In this document: positions 1 through 6,993 of the stretch, in pieces
Layout: every line of letters begins with the position of its first letter
Position numbering within the stretch: the first letter of the stretch is position 1
Source: an uncultured Bacilli bacterium
Lineage (GTDB): Bacteria; Bacillota_I; Bacilli_A; RF39; UBA660
DNA: 8,171 nucleotides
Assembly (NCBI GenBank): GCA_910578745.1
Contig: CAJTSN010000010.1
Coordinates: 23,309 to 31,479 of the forward strand
Direction of reading: 5' to 3'
Made by a program: the position numbers and the translations under genes
The notes under the pieces: model-generated
Told to the model about the DNA's origin: nothing
The model's database searches: none
Seen by the model: only the letters and a program-made list of their open reading frames with translations

Positions 1-1215
1 TAATAAATCAAGAGAAAAAACAGTATCGAAACTTTTGATAAGTTCCCTTTTTGTTTTCTCATTTAATGCCTCTTCTTTTAATACATCATAAAGGACAGTA
101 AAAGCTTCGGCTGTATTTAAGTCATCTCCAATTTTTTCTTTAAAAAGCGTATTATACTTTGAAAATTCCTCTTCCATGATACTTCCTTCTTCTTTTAAAG
201 ACAAAGTTCTCTTTTTTAATTTTTGATAAGTCATAGTGGCTTGATCAAGTGCTTCATAACTAAATGTAAGTACCTTTCTATAATGTGAATTTAAACACAT
301 AAAACGATACGCTAAAGGAGAGTAGCCTTTTTCTTCTAATAAAGATACCGTTAAAAAATCTCCTTTTGACTTACTCATCTTTCCAGATAAATCATTTAAG
401 TGTTCTCCATGTACCCAATAATGACACCAAGGATGCCCTAAATAAGCTTCACTTTGGGCGATTTCATTCGTATGATGTGGGAATATATTATCCACTCCCC
501 CACAATGGATATCCAAATTTTCTCCTAAATATTTGATAGAAATTCCAGAACACTCGATATGCCAACCCGGGTAACCATAACCCCATGGGGAGTCCCATTT
601 GAGTTCTTGATCCTCAAACTTAGATTTCGTAAACCATAAAACAAAGTCCGCTTGGTTCTTCTTTGCTATATCTTCTTCCACACCTGCTCGAACCCCAACA
701 ACCATTTCATCTATTTTATGATTCGTGAGTCTATAATAATCCTCTAATTTAGAAGTATCAAAATAAATATTGCCTCCTGAGGAATAGGCATAGCCTTCTT
801 GCAATAATTTTTCTATGATTTGAATATACATATCGATATTGTCTGTCGCCTTTGAAACCATCTTTGGCCATTTTACATTTAATTTTTCCAAATCTTTTTT
901 GAAACATTCCGTATAAAATTGCGCAATTTCTAACACCGTTTTATGTTCTCTTCTTGCCCCTTTAAGCATTTTATCTTCCCCAGAATCTGAATCACTTGAC
1001 ATATGTCCCACATCCGTAATATTCATGCATCTGGTAACCGAATACCCTAAATAAGTAAGTGTTTTTTCAAGTATATCTTCAAAGATATATGTTCGCAAAT
1101 TCCCAATATGGGCATAATGATACACGGTCGGCCCACAGGTATACATCTTTACAAGATCCTCCTCTTTTGGCTTAAATTCTTCTACTTGTCTTGTTAAAGT
1201 ATTATAAATTTTCAT
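1..1215 (-). CDS. cysS: Cysteinyl-tRNA synthetase, C-terminus cut off by window edge
   Basis: Cytosolic class I aminoacyl-tRNA synthetase that charges tRNA-Cys with cysteine using ATP. My translation from the ATG at 1215 gives 405 codons open to base 1. Against a usual length of about 460-470, roughly the last 60 residues (end of the anticodon-binding region) are missing only because the window ends. Visible are the CGPTVY box with Cys27, the HIGN signature at residues 36-39, and KMSKS at 279-283. The expected zinc ligands are Cys27, Cys222, His247 and Glu251; the Cys-His and His-Glu spacings of 25 and 4 equal those of E. coli CysS. The SD AAAGGA lies 9 nt before the ATG. The upstream gene ends 44 nt away and there is no room for a T-box leader, so cysS probably depends on upstream transcription. 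Identity is secure. Confidence 0.97.
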   Translation of the reverse strand, partial: MKIYNTLTRQVEEFKPKEEDLVKMYTCGPTVYHYAHIGNLRTYIFEDILEKTLTYLGYSVTRCMNITDVGHMSSDSDSGEDKMLKGARREHKTVLEIAQFYTECFKKDLEKLNVKWPKMVSKATDNIDMYIQIIEKLLQEGYAYSSGGNIYFDTSKLEDYYRLTNHKIDEMVVGVRAGVEEDIAKKNQADFVLWFTKSKFEDQELKWDSPWGYGYPGWHIECSGISIKYLGENLDIHCGGVDNIFPHHTNEIAQSEAYLGHPWCHYWVHGEHLNDLSGKMSKSKGDFLTVSLLEEKGYSPLAYRFMCLNSHYRKVLTFSYEALDQATMTYQKLKKRTLSLKEEGSIMEEEFSKYNTLFKEKIGDDLNTAEAFTVLYDVLKEEALNEKTKRELIKSFDTVFSLDLL

Positions 1216-1259
1216 TTTATCCCATCCTTTTTATCAAAATTTTGTGCAACTCCTTTTTG

Positions 1260-2336
1260 TTATACTTTTTTTATATACTTTTGTTTTGTAGACTGTGCAT
1301 GGTCGTATAAACGTTTTGATTCCCAAAATTTTTCTTCTACTTCGTCATAGTAGTAACCCATAGAATCAATATAAGACGAAACAAAGAAAGTTGAATTTGC
1401 AATGGTATTTACAAAATCATCAACGGAAAAAATCTTTCCATCTTCTGTTTGTAAATTGCCACTTGGATTTTCTAGTATTTGCCCATTTTCAATCAATTCC
1501 ATACAATAATCCAAATAGGTTTTTCGTCCATCTGGAAGAAAATGATTAGAATATAGTCCTCTTTCTATATATTTTTTCATTTTCATCGTCATCTGCTCTT
1601 TGGTATAAAAGCCATACAAAATGGGTTGCCATTTAAATTGATTCACTATATTCCTTAGTTTATCACTCACATCTCCAACCGTTTCCTCTTTCGTACATGG
1701 TACGATAATCGCAAGCGTTTTTTGGACCTTCCCATCCTCAAAACGGGCGACTTTTATAGATACTAGTTCTTGGGCAATGTCCCTATTTTCTTCACTTAAA
1801 GAATCATAGTCTACCCAAATCGTACAATATCCATTTTCTAATTCATCGATACATGCACACGTTGTATCATTCATAGTTGTTCGAATATTATTACGAAATA
1901 AAGAAAGCATTGCTTCTACACAGGCTGGTTCTGCATAATAGATGACATCTCTCCTACTCGTAATGGGGTGCCCAAAACCGGGTATCTGCCTAGGTAATGT
2001 ATTTCCTATTTTCATTTTTCTAATGTTTTCTATATCCAGTGTATAAATAGAATTGATGATCTTTTCAAGTTCACCTTCTGATGCATGAAATTTTTCGATA
2101 AAATTTTCTAAGCCTGCTAAAGAAAGATAGGTAAATAGATCAAAATATATTCTTATTTCGTTATCAATTTCAATGGGTTTAAACAAGTCGAAGATAACAT
2201 CAAACATCTCATTTTTAAAAGCAATATTTAAAATGGCATCAAAACCGTGTCTTTTACTTAGAAAATCAATTTGTTCAATTGCTTTTTTATTCACTCTAAA
2301 TTCTTCTAATTTCTTTTTGATAGCCACTTCGTCCAT
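1260..2336 (-). CDS. Unrecognised 358-residue soluble protein between a cysteine synthase homologue and cysS
   Basis: I do not recognise this protein and assign no function. It has no signal peptide or membrane segment and looks cytoplasmic. Residues 1-110 look mostly helical and charged. A central stretch (about 120-195) begins with a Gly/Pro-rich turn around PGFGHP, followed by a helix around EPACVEAML and a strand containing WVDYDSLSEEN. Strand-like runs at 193-214 and 236-244 suggest an alpha/beta core, and the C-terminus is acidic and aromatic, then basic. It has six cysteines (139, 160, 162, 171, 214, 278), including a CxC pair at 160-162, but no recognisable metal site, nucleotide loop or catalytic signature. 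Start: the ATG at 2336 follows AGAGGT by 8 nt, and an in-frame TAA lies 9 nt upstream, which fixes the N-terminus. It has a candidate promoter of its own and is 44 nt from cysS, so the two are probably co-transcribed. Coding status is strong; function is unknown. Confidence 0.85.
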   Translation of the reverse strand: MDEVAIKKKLEEFRVNKKAIEQIDFLSKRHGFDAILNIAFKNEMFDVIFDLFKPIEIDNEIRIYFDLFTYLSLAGLENFIEKFHASEGELEKIINSIYTLDIENIRKMKIGNTLPRQIPGFGHPITSRRDVIYYAEPACVEAMLSLFRNNIRTTMNDTTCACIDELENGYCTIWVDYDSLSEENRDIAQELVSIKVARFEDGKVQKTLAIIVPCTKEETVGDVSDKLRNIVNQFKWQPILYGFYTKEQMTMKMKKYIERGLYSNHFLPDGRKTYLDYCMELIENGQILENPSGNLQTEDGKIFSVDDFVNTIANSTFFVSSYIDSMGYYYDEVEEKFWESKRLYDHAQSTKQKYIKKV

Positions 2337-2405
2337 AGTCCCTTACCTCTTCTTTACTCCCAAAATAATAATTTCTTCTATTTCTATAATGAAAACTTCT
2401 TCTTT

Positions 2406-2414
2406 ATTGTACCA
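2406..2414 (-). promoter_or_regulatory. Extended -10 promoter candidate for the 358-residue gene and cysS
   Basis: Read on the minus strand, the 95-nt gap after the cysteine-synthase-like gene contains TGGTACAAT, which fits the extended -10 pattern TG-N-TATAAT with one mismatch. No good -35 lies 17 nt upstream, which is acceptable for extended -10 promoters. Transcription would start near 2399 and give a purine-rich leader of about 60 nt before the ATG at 2336. I see no convincing terminator between the preceding gene's TAG (2432-2434) and this site, so read-through is also possible. Confidence 0.5.
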
Positions 2415-2431
2415 TAAAATACAGTTATTTC

Positions 2432-3370
2432 CTATAAAACTTCGTAATTTAAAAGTTCAATTCCTAAGTTTTCTTGTTTTTTCCAAGTCCCCAAATCACT
2501 TGAAATATATTTTTTTAAATCATCTGGAAAAACAGTCACAATTTTTCCACCAATTTCCTCTTCCAAACGAACAGCTGCAAGAAAATTGGCTCCTGATGAA
2601 ATTCCTACGCCTAATCCTAAATTTCTCGCTAACATACTTGCCGTTTCTAAGGCTTCTTCATCTGTAATTAAGAGTATGTCCTCAATCGCACTTGTATCAA
2701 CAATTTCTGGAACAAATTCATCTCCTATTCCATCAATTTTATGCGATAAAGTAACCCCTGTTTTGAGTATTGACATATTTTTTGGTTCTAATGCCCAAAT
2801 ATGACAATCTGGATTTTTTAAACGTAGTGCTTGCCCTATGCCCATGAGGGTTCCTCCTGTTCCTATTCCTGAGATAAATCCATCAGGTGTTATTTTTTCT
2901 AAAATTTCTTTCCCTGTTGTCTCTTCATGGGCTCTTACATTCTCTAAATTCGAAAATTGGTTTGTCAAAAAGCCATTCTGTTTTTCTGCATACACTTTGG
3001 CCTCTTCAATACACCTTTTAAAGCCACCCTCTTCTTTTGAATAAAGATGTACCTCTGCACCATACATTTTTAAGATTTTCGCTCTTTCTTCGCTTACCCA
3101 ATCTGGCATAAAAATAACGACTTTCCTTTTTAAATAAGCTCCTATAGCTGCGATAGAAATACCCGTATTTCCACTGGTTGCTTCTATGATAGGAGTCTCA
3201 TTTTCTAACTCTCCCTTTTCTATAGCGCGATTTAACATATAGTAAGCAATACGATCTTTAATACTTCCAGTTAAATTATAGTATTCCATTTTCGCATATA
3301 CACTTCTTACCTTTCCTTTATATTTATAATTGATTTTCACAAGTGGGGTATTCCCAATTAATTCTCTCAT
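2432..3370 (-). CDS. Cysteine synthase-family PLP enzyme (CysK-like)
   Basis: Fold-type II PLP enzyme of the cysteine synthase / cystathionine beta-synthase family. The likely reaction is O-acetylserine plus sulfide giving cysteine, but relatives use other donors and nucleophiles, so the substrate is not settled. Numbered from the ATG at 3370 (312 aa, close to the usual ~310), it shows LIGNTPLV near the N-terminus, the PLP-binding Lys38 in TGSIKDR, the substrate loop ATSGNTG at 64-70, the phosphate-binding GIGTGGT at 168-174, HKIDGIG at 210-216 and GISSGAN near 256. The PLP-lysine box reads NLTGSIKDR rather than the usual NPGGSVKDR, and the C-terminal box is PDDLKKY rather than PDSGERY. Start: the frame opens further up at a GTG (3379), but that GTG is part of the SD AGGTGAT. 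ATG 3370 has an 8-nt spacing like its neighbours; ATG 3373 is the alternative. It follows the hemW terminator, so it probably has its own promoter, which I could not place confidently. Confidence 0.9.
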   Translation of the reverse strand: MRELIGNTPLVKINYKYKGKVRSVYAKMEYYNLTGSIKDRIAYYMLNRAIEKGELENETPIIEATSGNTGISIAAIGAYLKRKVVIFMPDWVSEERAKILKMYGAEVHLYSKEEGGFKRCIEEAKVYAEKQNGFLTNQFSNLENVRAHEETTGKEILEKITPDGFISGIGTGGTLMGIGQALRLKNPDCHIWALEPKNMSILKTGVTLSHKIDGIGDEFVPEIVDTSAIEDILLITDEEALETASMLARNLGLGVGISSGANFLAAVRLEEEIGGKIVTVFPDDLKKYISSDLGTWKKQENLGIELLNYEVL

Positions 3371-3400
3371 CATTATCACCTAATTTATTTTATACAAATA

Positions 3401-3425
3401 AAAGAAAAAAAGGGCTGTCCCCTTT
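3401..3425 (-). terminator. Rho-independent terminator after hemW
   Basis: On the minus strand, 8 nt after the hemW stop, AAAGGG pairs with CCCTTT across a 5-nt loop (GACAG). The stem has three G-C pairs at its top and is followed by a T-rich tract broken by one C. This is a standard intrinsic terminator and ends the lepA-hemW block. The plus strand lacks a comparable T-tract, so it acts in one direction only. Confidence 0.85.
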
Positions 3426-3433
3426 AAAAAAAT

Positions 3434-4528
3434 TTACTCATCTAAGAGAAAGGCAAGTAAAATTTCATTCGAAAGATACATTTTATCTTGTGGAATACGA
3501 ATAAAATCTCCTTGTTTTTCAAGAAATCCTTGATTTATTAATTTCTCTATAAAAAAAACATCTAAAAGTGACCTATGAAATTTTTCTTCAAATTTTTGAA
3601 GGGATACACCTTTTCTTTTTCGAAGTCCCAAAATCATTTCATATTCCATATTCCTTCTCTCATCAATCGTCTCGATCTCACTTTTTCCTTTTCCCTCGAA
3701 ATAAGAGGTTAAAGATCTTGTATTTGTCTTTCGTATATTTCCTATATAACTACTTGCCCCTAAACCAAACCCATAATACATCTCATTATTCCAATAGACT
3801 ATGTTATGTTTTGATTCGTACCCTTCTTTAGCAAAATTACTAATTTCATATTGCATAAATCCTTTTTCTTCCAATGTATTTTGAATAAGGTGATACATTT
3901 CATAGTCTAAATCTTCCTCTACCGATTCAAGATTCTTTAAATATAATTTTGTGTGTTCTTCTAAAATGAGAGAATAGGTGGATATATGTGTAATAGGAAG
4001 CTTTAAAATCTTAGATAGATCTTCTTTTACATCCTTGATTTCCTCACTAGGAATTGCATACATTAAATCCAAATTGATATTCGAAATTCCTACCTGATGT
4101 AGTAAAGAAATTCCTCTCTTTACCGTTTCATAAGCGGTATGTCTTTCCAAAACATCCCCTAATTTTTTATGAAAAGTCTGTACACCAAGACTGACTCGAT
4201 TGACCCCATAAGTCGATAATATTTCTACTTTTTCTTTTGATAAATCTTCGGCATTTGCTTCTAAGGTAAACTCTATTTTTTCTTTTTTTTTAAATAAGTT
4301 GGTAAGAGAGAGGACTCTTTTTAAATCTTTTTCTTTTAAAAGAGAAGGTGTCCCTCCTCCTATATAAATGGTTTGGATTTCTTCTCCTTGATAAGTCGTT
4401 TTTATTTCTTGTTCTAAAGCATATAAATAAGGTTCTATCCATTTATCAAAATAAAAAAACTTAGGAAAATCACAATAAGCACAAATCTGTTTACAAAAAG
4501 GAATATGAATATAAACAGAGTTAGCCAT
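3434..4528 (-). CDS. hemW: HemW-type radical SAM protein (heme chaperone; formerly called oxygen-independent coproporphyrinogen III oxidase-like)
   Basis: Radical SAM protein of the HemW group, regarded as a heme chaperone rather than a true HemN oxidase. Numbered from the ATG at 4528 (364 aa), the 4Fe-4S cluster cysteines are Cys12, Cys16 and Cys19 in FCKQICAYCDF. The short N-terminus and the YCDF ending are typical of HemW; HemN has a longer leader and a CxFCxC arrangement. The SAM-binding GGGTPS is at 57-62, followed by GVNRVSLGVQTF, YEISNFA at 227-233 and HNIVYW at 241-246, and a HemN C-terminal winged-helix-like domain follows. Start: the frame can be extended to a TTG at 4540, but ATG 4528 has GGAAAG just upstream and puts the Cys motif at the usual distance. 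The ATG lies inside the end of the preceding gene (ATGGCTAA), an 8-nt overlap that suggests translational coupling. In Bacillus hemW likewise lies downstream of lepA. Confidence 0.95.
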   Translation of the reverse strand: MANSVYIHIPFCKQICAYCDFPKFFYFDKWIEPYLYALEQEIKTTYQGEEIQTIYIGGGTPSLLKEKDLKRVLSLTNLFKKKEKIEFTLEANAEDLSKEKVEILSTYGVNRVSLGVQTFHKKLGDVLERHTAYETVKRGISLLHQVGISNINLDLMYAIPSEEIKDVKEDLSKILKLPITHISTYSLILEEHTKLYLKNLESVEEDLDYEMYHLIQNTLEEKGFMQYEISNFAKEGYESKHNIVYWNNEMYYGFGLGASSYIGNIRKTNTRSLTSYFEGKGKSEIETIDERRNMEYEMILGLRKRKGVSLQKFEEKFHRSLLDVFFIEKLINQGFLEKQGDFIRIPQDKMYLSNEILLAFLLDE

Positions 4529-5096
4529 TTTTCTTTCCAAATCGCCTTTTCAGTATTTTTTGATTACAAACTTCATTCATATTCCCTATGGTAAGTTCAC
4601 CACTTTTTTCATAACATGCTCTTTCAGAAGCATTCAAAAGAGCAAGCTCCTCTTCTGTTAGTTCTATTTTTCCTTCTTTTAATGCTTCTACGCATGCTAA
4701 ACGTTGTTCAATGAAAAGAGACGATTGTTTTACCTCTGCCAAAGTGAGAAACATGTTTGGTAACATATAAAAATTCATCATCAACATGGCCATACTCATG
4801 TTTCCTATAAAAAGAAAGTTTAAAAAAACTAAGAAGAGAAGAAAGGCCCGATTTATTTTTTTTATTCTTTCTTTTCTTTTTAAAAGCAACTTCTTCTGTT
4901 CTAAAAGACCTCTTTCAATTCTATAATCTAACACTTCACAATTATGTTTCGAATAAATGATTTTTTGCTCTTGCATCTTTTGATTTACTTGATAGGAAGC
5001 AATCAGTTCATCTTCTACTCTTTCATAAGAAAACCATAGGCCTTCTCCTACATTTCTATCTTTTTCTTCGGTCATTTTCAACTTCCCCCATTTCAT
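4521..5096 (-). CDS. Unrecognised 191-residue membrane protein between lepA and hemW
   Basis: No family recognised. The N-terminal ~80 residues are charged and soluble, with a strongly basic patch (KRKERIKK) at 73-80. A hydrophobic, methionine-rich stretch at about 84-118 follows, long enough for two short membrane passes with a turn around IGNM, or one long segment. A charged C-terminal domain (about 122-191) with a helix around ELTEEELALL completes it. By the positive-inside rule the basic patch is cytoplasmic; with two passes both termini would be. Start: ATG 5096 is supported by AGGAG 9 nt upstream; a second in-frame ATG at 5075 is less well placed. Its stop overlaps the hemW ATG by 8 nt, so the two are almost certainly expressed together. 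Bacillus has no gene at this point. Coding status is supported by length, SD and overlap; the function is unknown. Confidence 0.85.
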   Translation of the reverse strand: MKWGKLKMTEEKDRNVGEGLWFSYERVEDELIASYQVNQKMQEQKIIYSKHNCEVLDYRIERGLLEQKKLLLKRKERIKKINRAFLLFLVFLNFLFIGNMSMAMLMMNFYMLPNMFLTLAEVKQSSLFIEQRLACVEALKEGKIELTEEELALLNASERACYEKSGELTIGNMNEVCNQKILKRRFGKKNG

Positions 5097-5120
5097 AAAT
5101 ATTGACTCCTATATGCTGAA

Positions 5121-5146
5121 CAAAAAGAATAGAACATTTCTGTTCT
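5121..5146 (-). terminator. Weak terminator-like hairpin after lepA
   Basis: On the minus strand AGAACA pairs with TGTTCT around a GAAA tetraloop (GNRA type), starting at the last base of the lepA stop codon and followed by ATTCTTTTTG. The stem has only two G-C pairs, so it is probably leaky. It would lower, not block, transcription into the 191-residue gene and hemW, for which no clear separate promoter is visible. Confidence 0.5.
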
Positions 5147-6945
5147 TAAGAATTTTCGTCCATTTTTAAAACAGCAAGGAAAGCTTCTTGTGGAACTTCA
5201 ACATTTCCGACCATTTTCATTCGTTTCTTTCCTTCTTTTTGTTTTTCTAATAATTTTCTCTTCCTTGAAACATCCCCCCCATAGCATTTGGCAAGAACGT
5301 TTTTACGCATCGCACTGATTGTTTCTCGCGCAATTACCTTTGTTCCAATCGCCGCTTGGATGGGCACTTCAAATAACTGTCTTGGTATGATTTTTTTCAA
5401 ATTCTCTACGATCTTTTTTCCTCTTTGATAAGCAAAGTCTTTGTGAACAATGATACTTAAGGCATCAATCACTTCCCCATTTAATAGGATATCCATTTTT
5501 ACTAAATCACTACTCTTGTATCCGATCATCTCATAATCAAAAGAAGCATATCCTTTTGTATACGATTTTAATTTATCAAAAAAATCATAGACAATTTCTG
5601 ATAAAGGAATTTCATAGTGAATATTTACTCTTGTTTTATCTAAGTATTCCATAGAAACATAGTTTCCTCGTTTTTCTTCACAGAGTTCCATAATTGGTCC
5701 AATATAGGTACTAGGAACAAAGATATTTGTTCGAATATAAGGTTCTTTTACTTCTTTTATTTTAACTCGATCTGGCATTTTTGAAGGACTATCTACTTGT
5801 ATATTCGTCCCATCTGTAAGATGGACATCATAAATAACCGAAGGACTCGTAGCTATTAAGGAAATTCCAAATTCTCTTTCAATTCTCTCCACTGTAATTT
5901 CCATATGTAAAAGTCCTAAAAAGCCACATCGAAATCCAAAACCTAGTGCTTTAGAAGTTTCTGGAAGAAATTCTAAAGAGGCATCATTTAACTTTAACTT
6001 GTCTAAAGCCTCTCTAAGATCTGGATATTTAGAAGATTCTATTGGGTATAATCCACAAAAAACCATGGGTTTCATCGGCTTATATCCGGGCAAGGCTTCC
6101 ACATGCTCTTTATTTAATGTAATTGTATCGCCAACATGGACATCATCAATACTCTTCATACTCGCACATAAAAAACCTACTTCTCCAGCATACAAACAAT
6201 TCCTTTTTTCTTCTTTTGGATGATGGACGCCTAATTCAACAACTTCATAAGTTTTATTCGTACTTAGCATTTTTATTTCGTCTTTTATCTTTACAGAACC
6301 ATCAACGATACGAATAAGAGCTACAATTCCCTTATATGGATCAAAATAGCTATCAAAAATTAATGCCTTGAGTGGCTTTTTTTCATCTCCCTTAGGGGGT
6401 GGAATTCGCTCAACAACCGCCTCGACTAATTCTTGAATTCCAGTGCCACATTTCGCACTCGTTAAGAGAATCTCCTCTTCCTTAAAGCCAAGAGTTTCCA
6501 TAAGTTCTTGTTTTACTTTTTCAGGATTTGCATTAGGCAAGTCAATTTTATTAATTACAGGAATAATGGTTAAATCACTATCAAGCGCTAAATAGAGATT
6601 GGCTAACGTTTGGGCTTCGATTCCCTGTGCAGCATCTACGACTAAAATGGCTCCTTCACAAGCGGCGAGCGAACGTGAAACCTCATAGGAAAAATCAACA
6701 TGGCCCGGAGTATCAATAAGATGCAAAAGATAATCCTCTTCCTTATAATGATAGACAAGCGAAACTGCATTTAATTTAATTGTAATTCCTCTTTCTCTTT
6801 CAATATCCATGCTATCTAGTAGTTGTGCCTGTCTTTCTCTTTCACTAATTGCCCCTGTGATATCCAAAATACGATCCGCTAGCGTACTTTTTCCGTGATC
6901 AATGTGAGCAATTATAGAAAAATTGCGAATATTTTTTTGATTCAT
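5146..6945 (-). CDS. lepA: Elongation factor 4 (LepA), translational GTPase
   Basis: Ribosome-associated GTPase related to EF-G, implicated in back-translocation and in translation initiation or ribosome assembly. Numbered from the ATG at 6945 the protein has 599 residues, the normal length. The G domain is intact: P-loop AHIDHGKST at 13-21, ERGIT switch at 51-55, DTPGH at 78-82, NKID at 132-135 and SAK at 163-165. EF-G-like domains follow (GFRCGFLGLLHMEI), then the LepA-specific C-terminal domain with KGYASFDYE, the AKCYGGDVSRKRKLLEKQK stretch and GNVEVPQEAF. Start: the frame opens at a GTG (6954), but that GTG belongs to the SD AGGTGA; the ATG at 6945 lies 8 nt after AGG and gives the usual MNQKNIRNFSIIAH beginning. 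It has a promoter directly upstream and a weak hairpin downstream. Confidence 0.98.
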   Translation of the reverse strand: MNQKNIRNFSIIAHIDHGKSTLADRILDITGAISERERQAQLLDSMDIERERGITIKLNAVSLVYHYKEEDYLLHLIDTPGHVDFSYEVSRSLAACEGAILVVDAAQGIEAQTLANLYLALDSDLTIIPVINKIDLPNANPEKVKQELMETLGFKEEEILLTSAKCGTGIQELVEAVVERIPPPKGDEKKPLKALIFDSYFDPYKGIVALIRIVDGSVKIKDEIKMLSTNKTYEVVELGVHHPKEEKRNCLYAGEVGFLCASMKSIDDVHVGDTITLNKEHVEALPGYKPMKPMVFCGLYPIESSKYPDLREALDKLKLNDASLEFLPETSKALGFGFRCGFLGLLHMEITVERIEREFGISLIATSPSVIYDVHLTDGTNIQVDSPSKMPDRVKIKEVKEPYIRTNIFVPSTYIGPIMELCEEKRGNYVSMEYLDKTRVNIHYEIPLSEIVYDFFDKLKSYTKGYASFDYEMIGYKSSDLVKMDILLNGEVIDALSIIVHKDFAYQRGKKIVENLKKIIPRQLFEVPIQAAIGTKVIARETISAMRKNVLAKCYGGDVSRKRKLLEKQKEGKKRMKMVGNVEVPQEAFLAVLKMDENS

Positions 6946-6963
6946 ACCTCTCACCTAGTTTTT

Positions 6964-6992
6964 ATTATATAAAAGTTTTATCAAAAATACAA
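6964..6992 (-). promoter_or_regulatory. Housekeeping sigma-A-type promoter for lepA
   Basis: In the 48-nt gap between the 114-codon gene and lepA, the minus strand carries TTGTAT (6987-6992), a 17-nt spacer and a perfect TATAAT (6964-6969). The -35 matches the consensus only in TTG, but spacing and -10 are ideal. A start about 7 nt downstream falls near 6957, right at the SD AGGTGA, so the leader would be only about 12 nt long. Confidence 0.75.
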
Positions 6993-6993
6993 G

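Noticed and set aside
1216..1259. Possible leader peptide and palindrome (CAAAATTTTG) before cysS, with a second SD-like AAAAAGGAG
   Set aside because: The only small frame would start at a TTG 12 nt from the SD and encode six residues without cysteine codons; the palindrome is short and A/T only. No attenuator or T-box structure is visible.
2343..2434. A stop-bounded open stretch on the minus strand in the gap before the 358-codon gene, reading ...KEEVFIIEIEEIIILGVKKR and ending in TAA 9 nt before the ATG
   Set aside because: There is no ATG, GTG or TTG with an SD in a suitable place (only a TTG near its end). It overlaps the extended -10, and the protein-like look comes from GAA/ATA/ATT-rich leader sequence. 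Probably chance, though a small peptide cannot be fully excluded.
2173..2667. Plus-strand reading frame of 164 codons
   Set aside because: It crosses the ends of two well-supported minus-strand genes and the promoter gap; its Ser/Leu/Phe-rich composition is typical of the antisense of Lys/Glu-rich AT-rich genes. The other plus-strand frames were rejected for the same reason.
3382..3400. Possible -10 (TATAAA) for the CysK-like gene just after the hemW terminator
   Set aside because: The -35 would fall in the terminator T-tract and the start site would fall on the SD. Too AT-rich to separate from chance, so it was not listed as a feature.
6961..6982. A/T-only inverted repeats (ATAAAA/TTTTAT) around the lepA -10
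   Set aside because: Without G-C pairs they are not a convincing operator or terminator; they are explained by composition.
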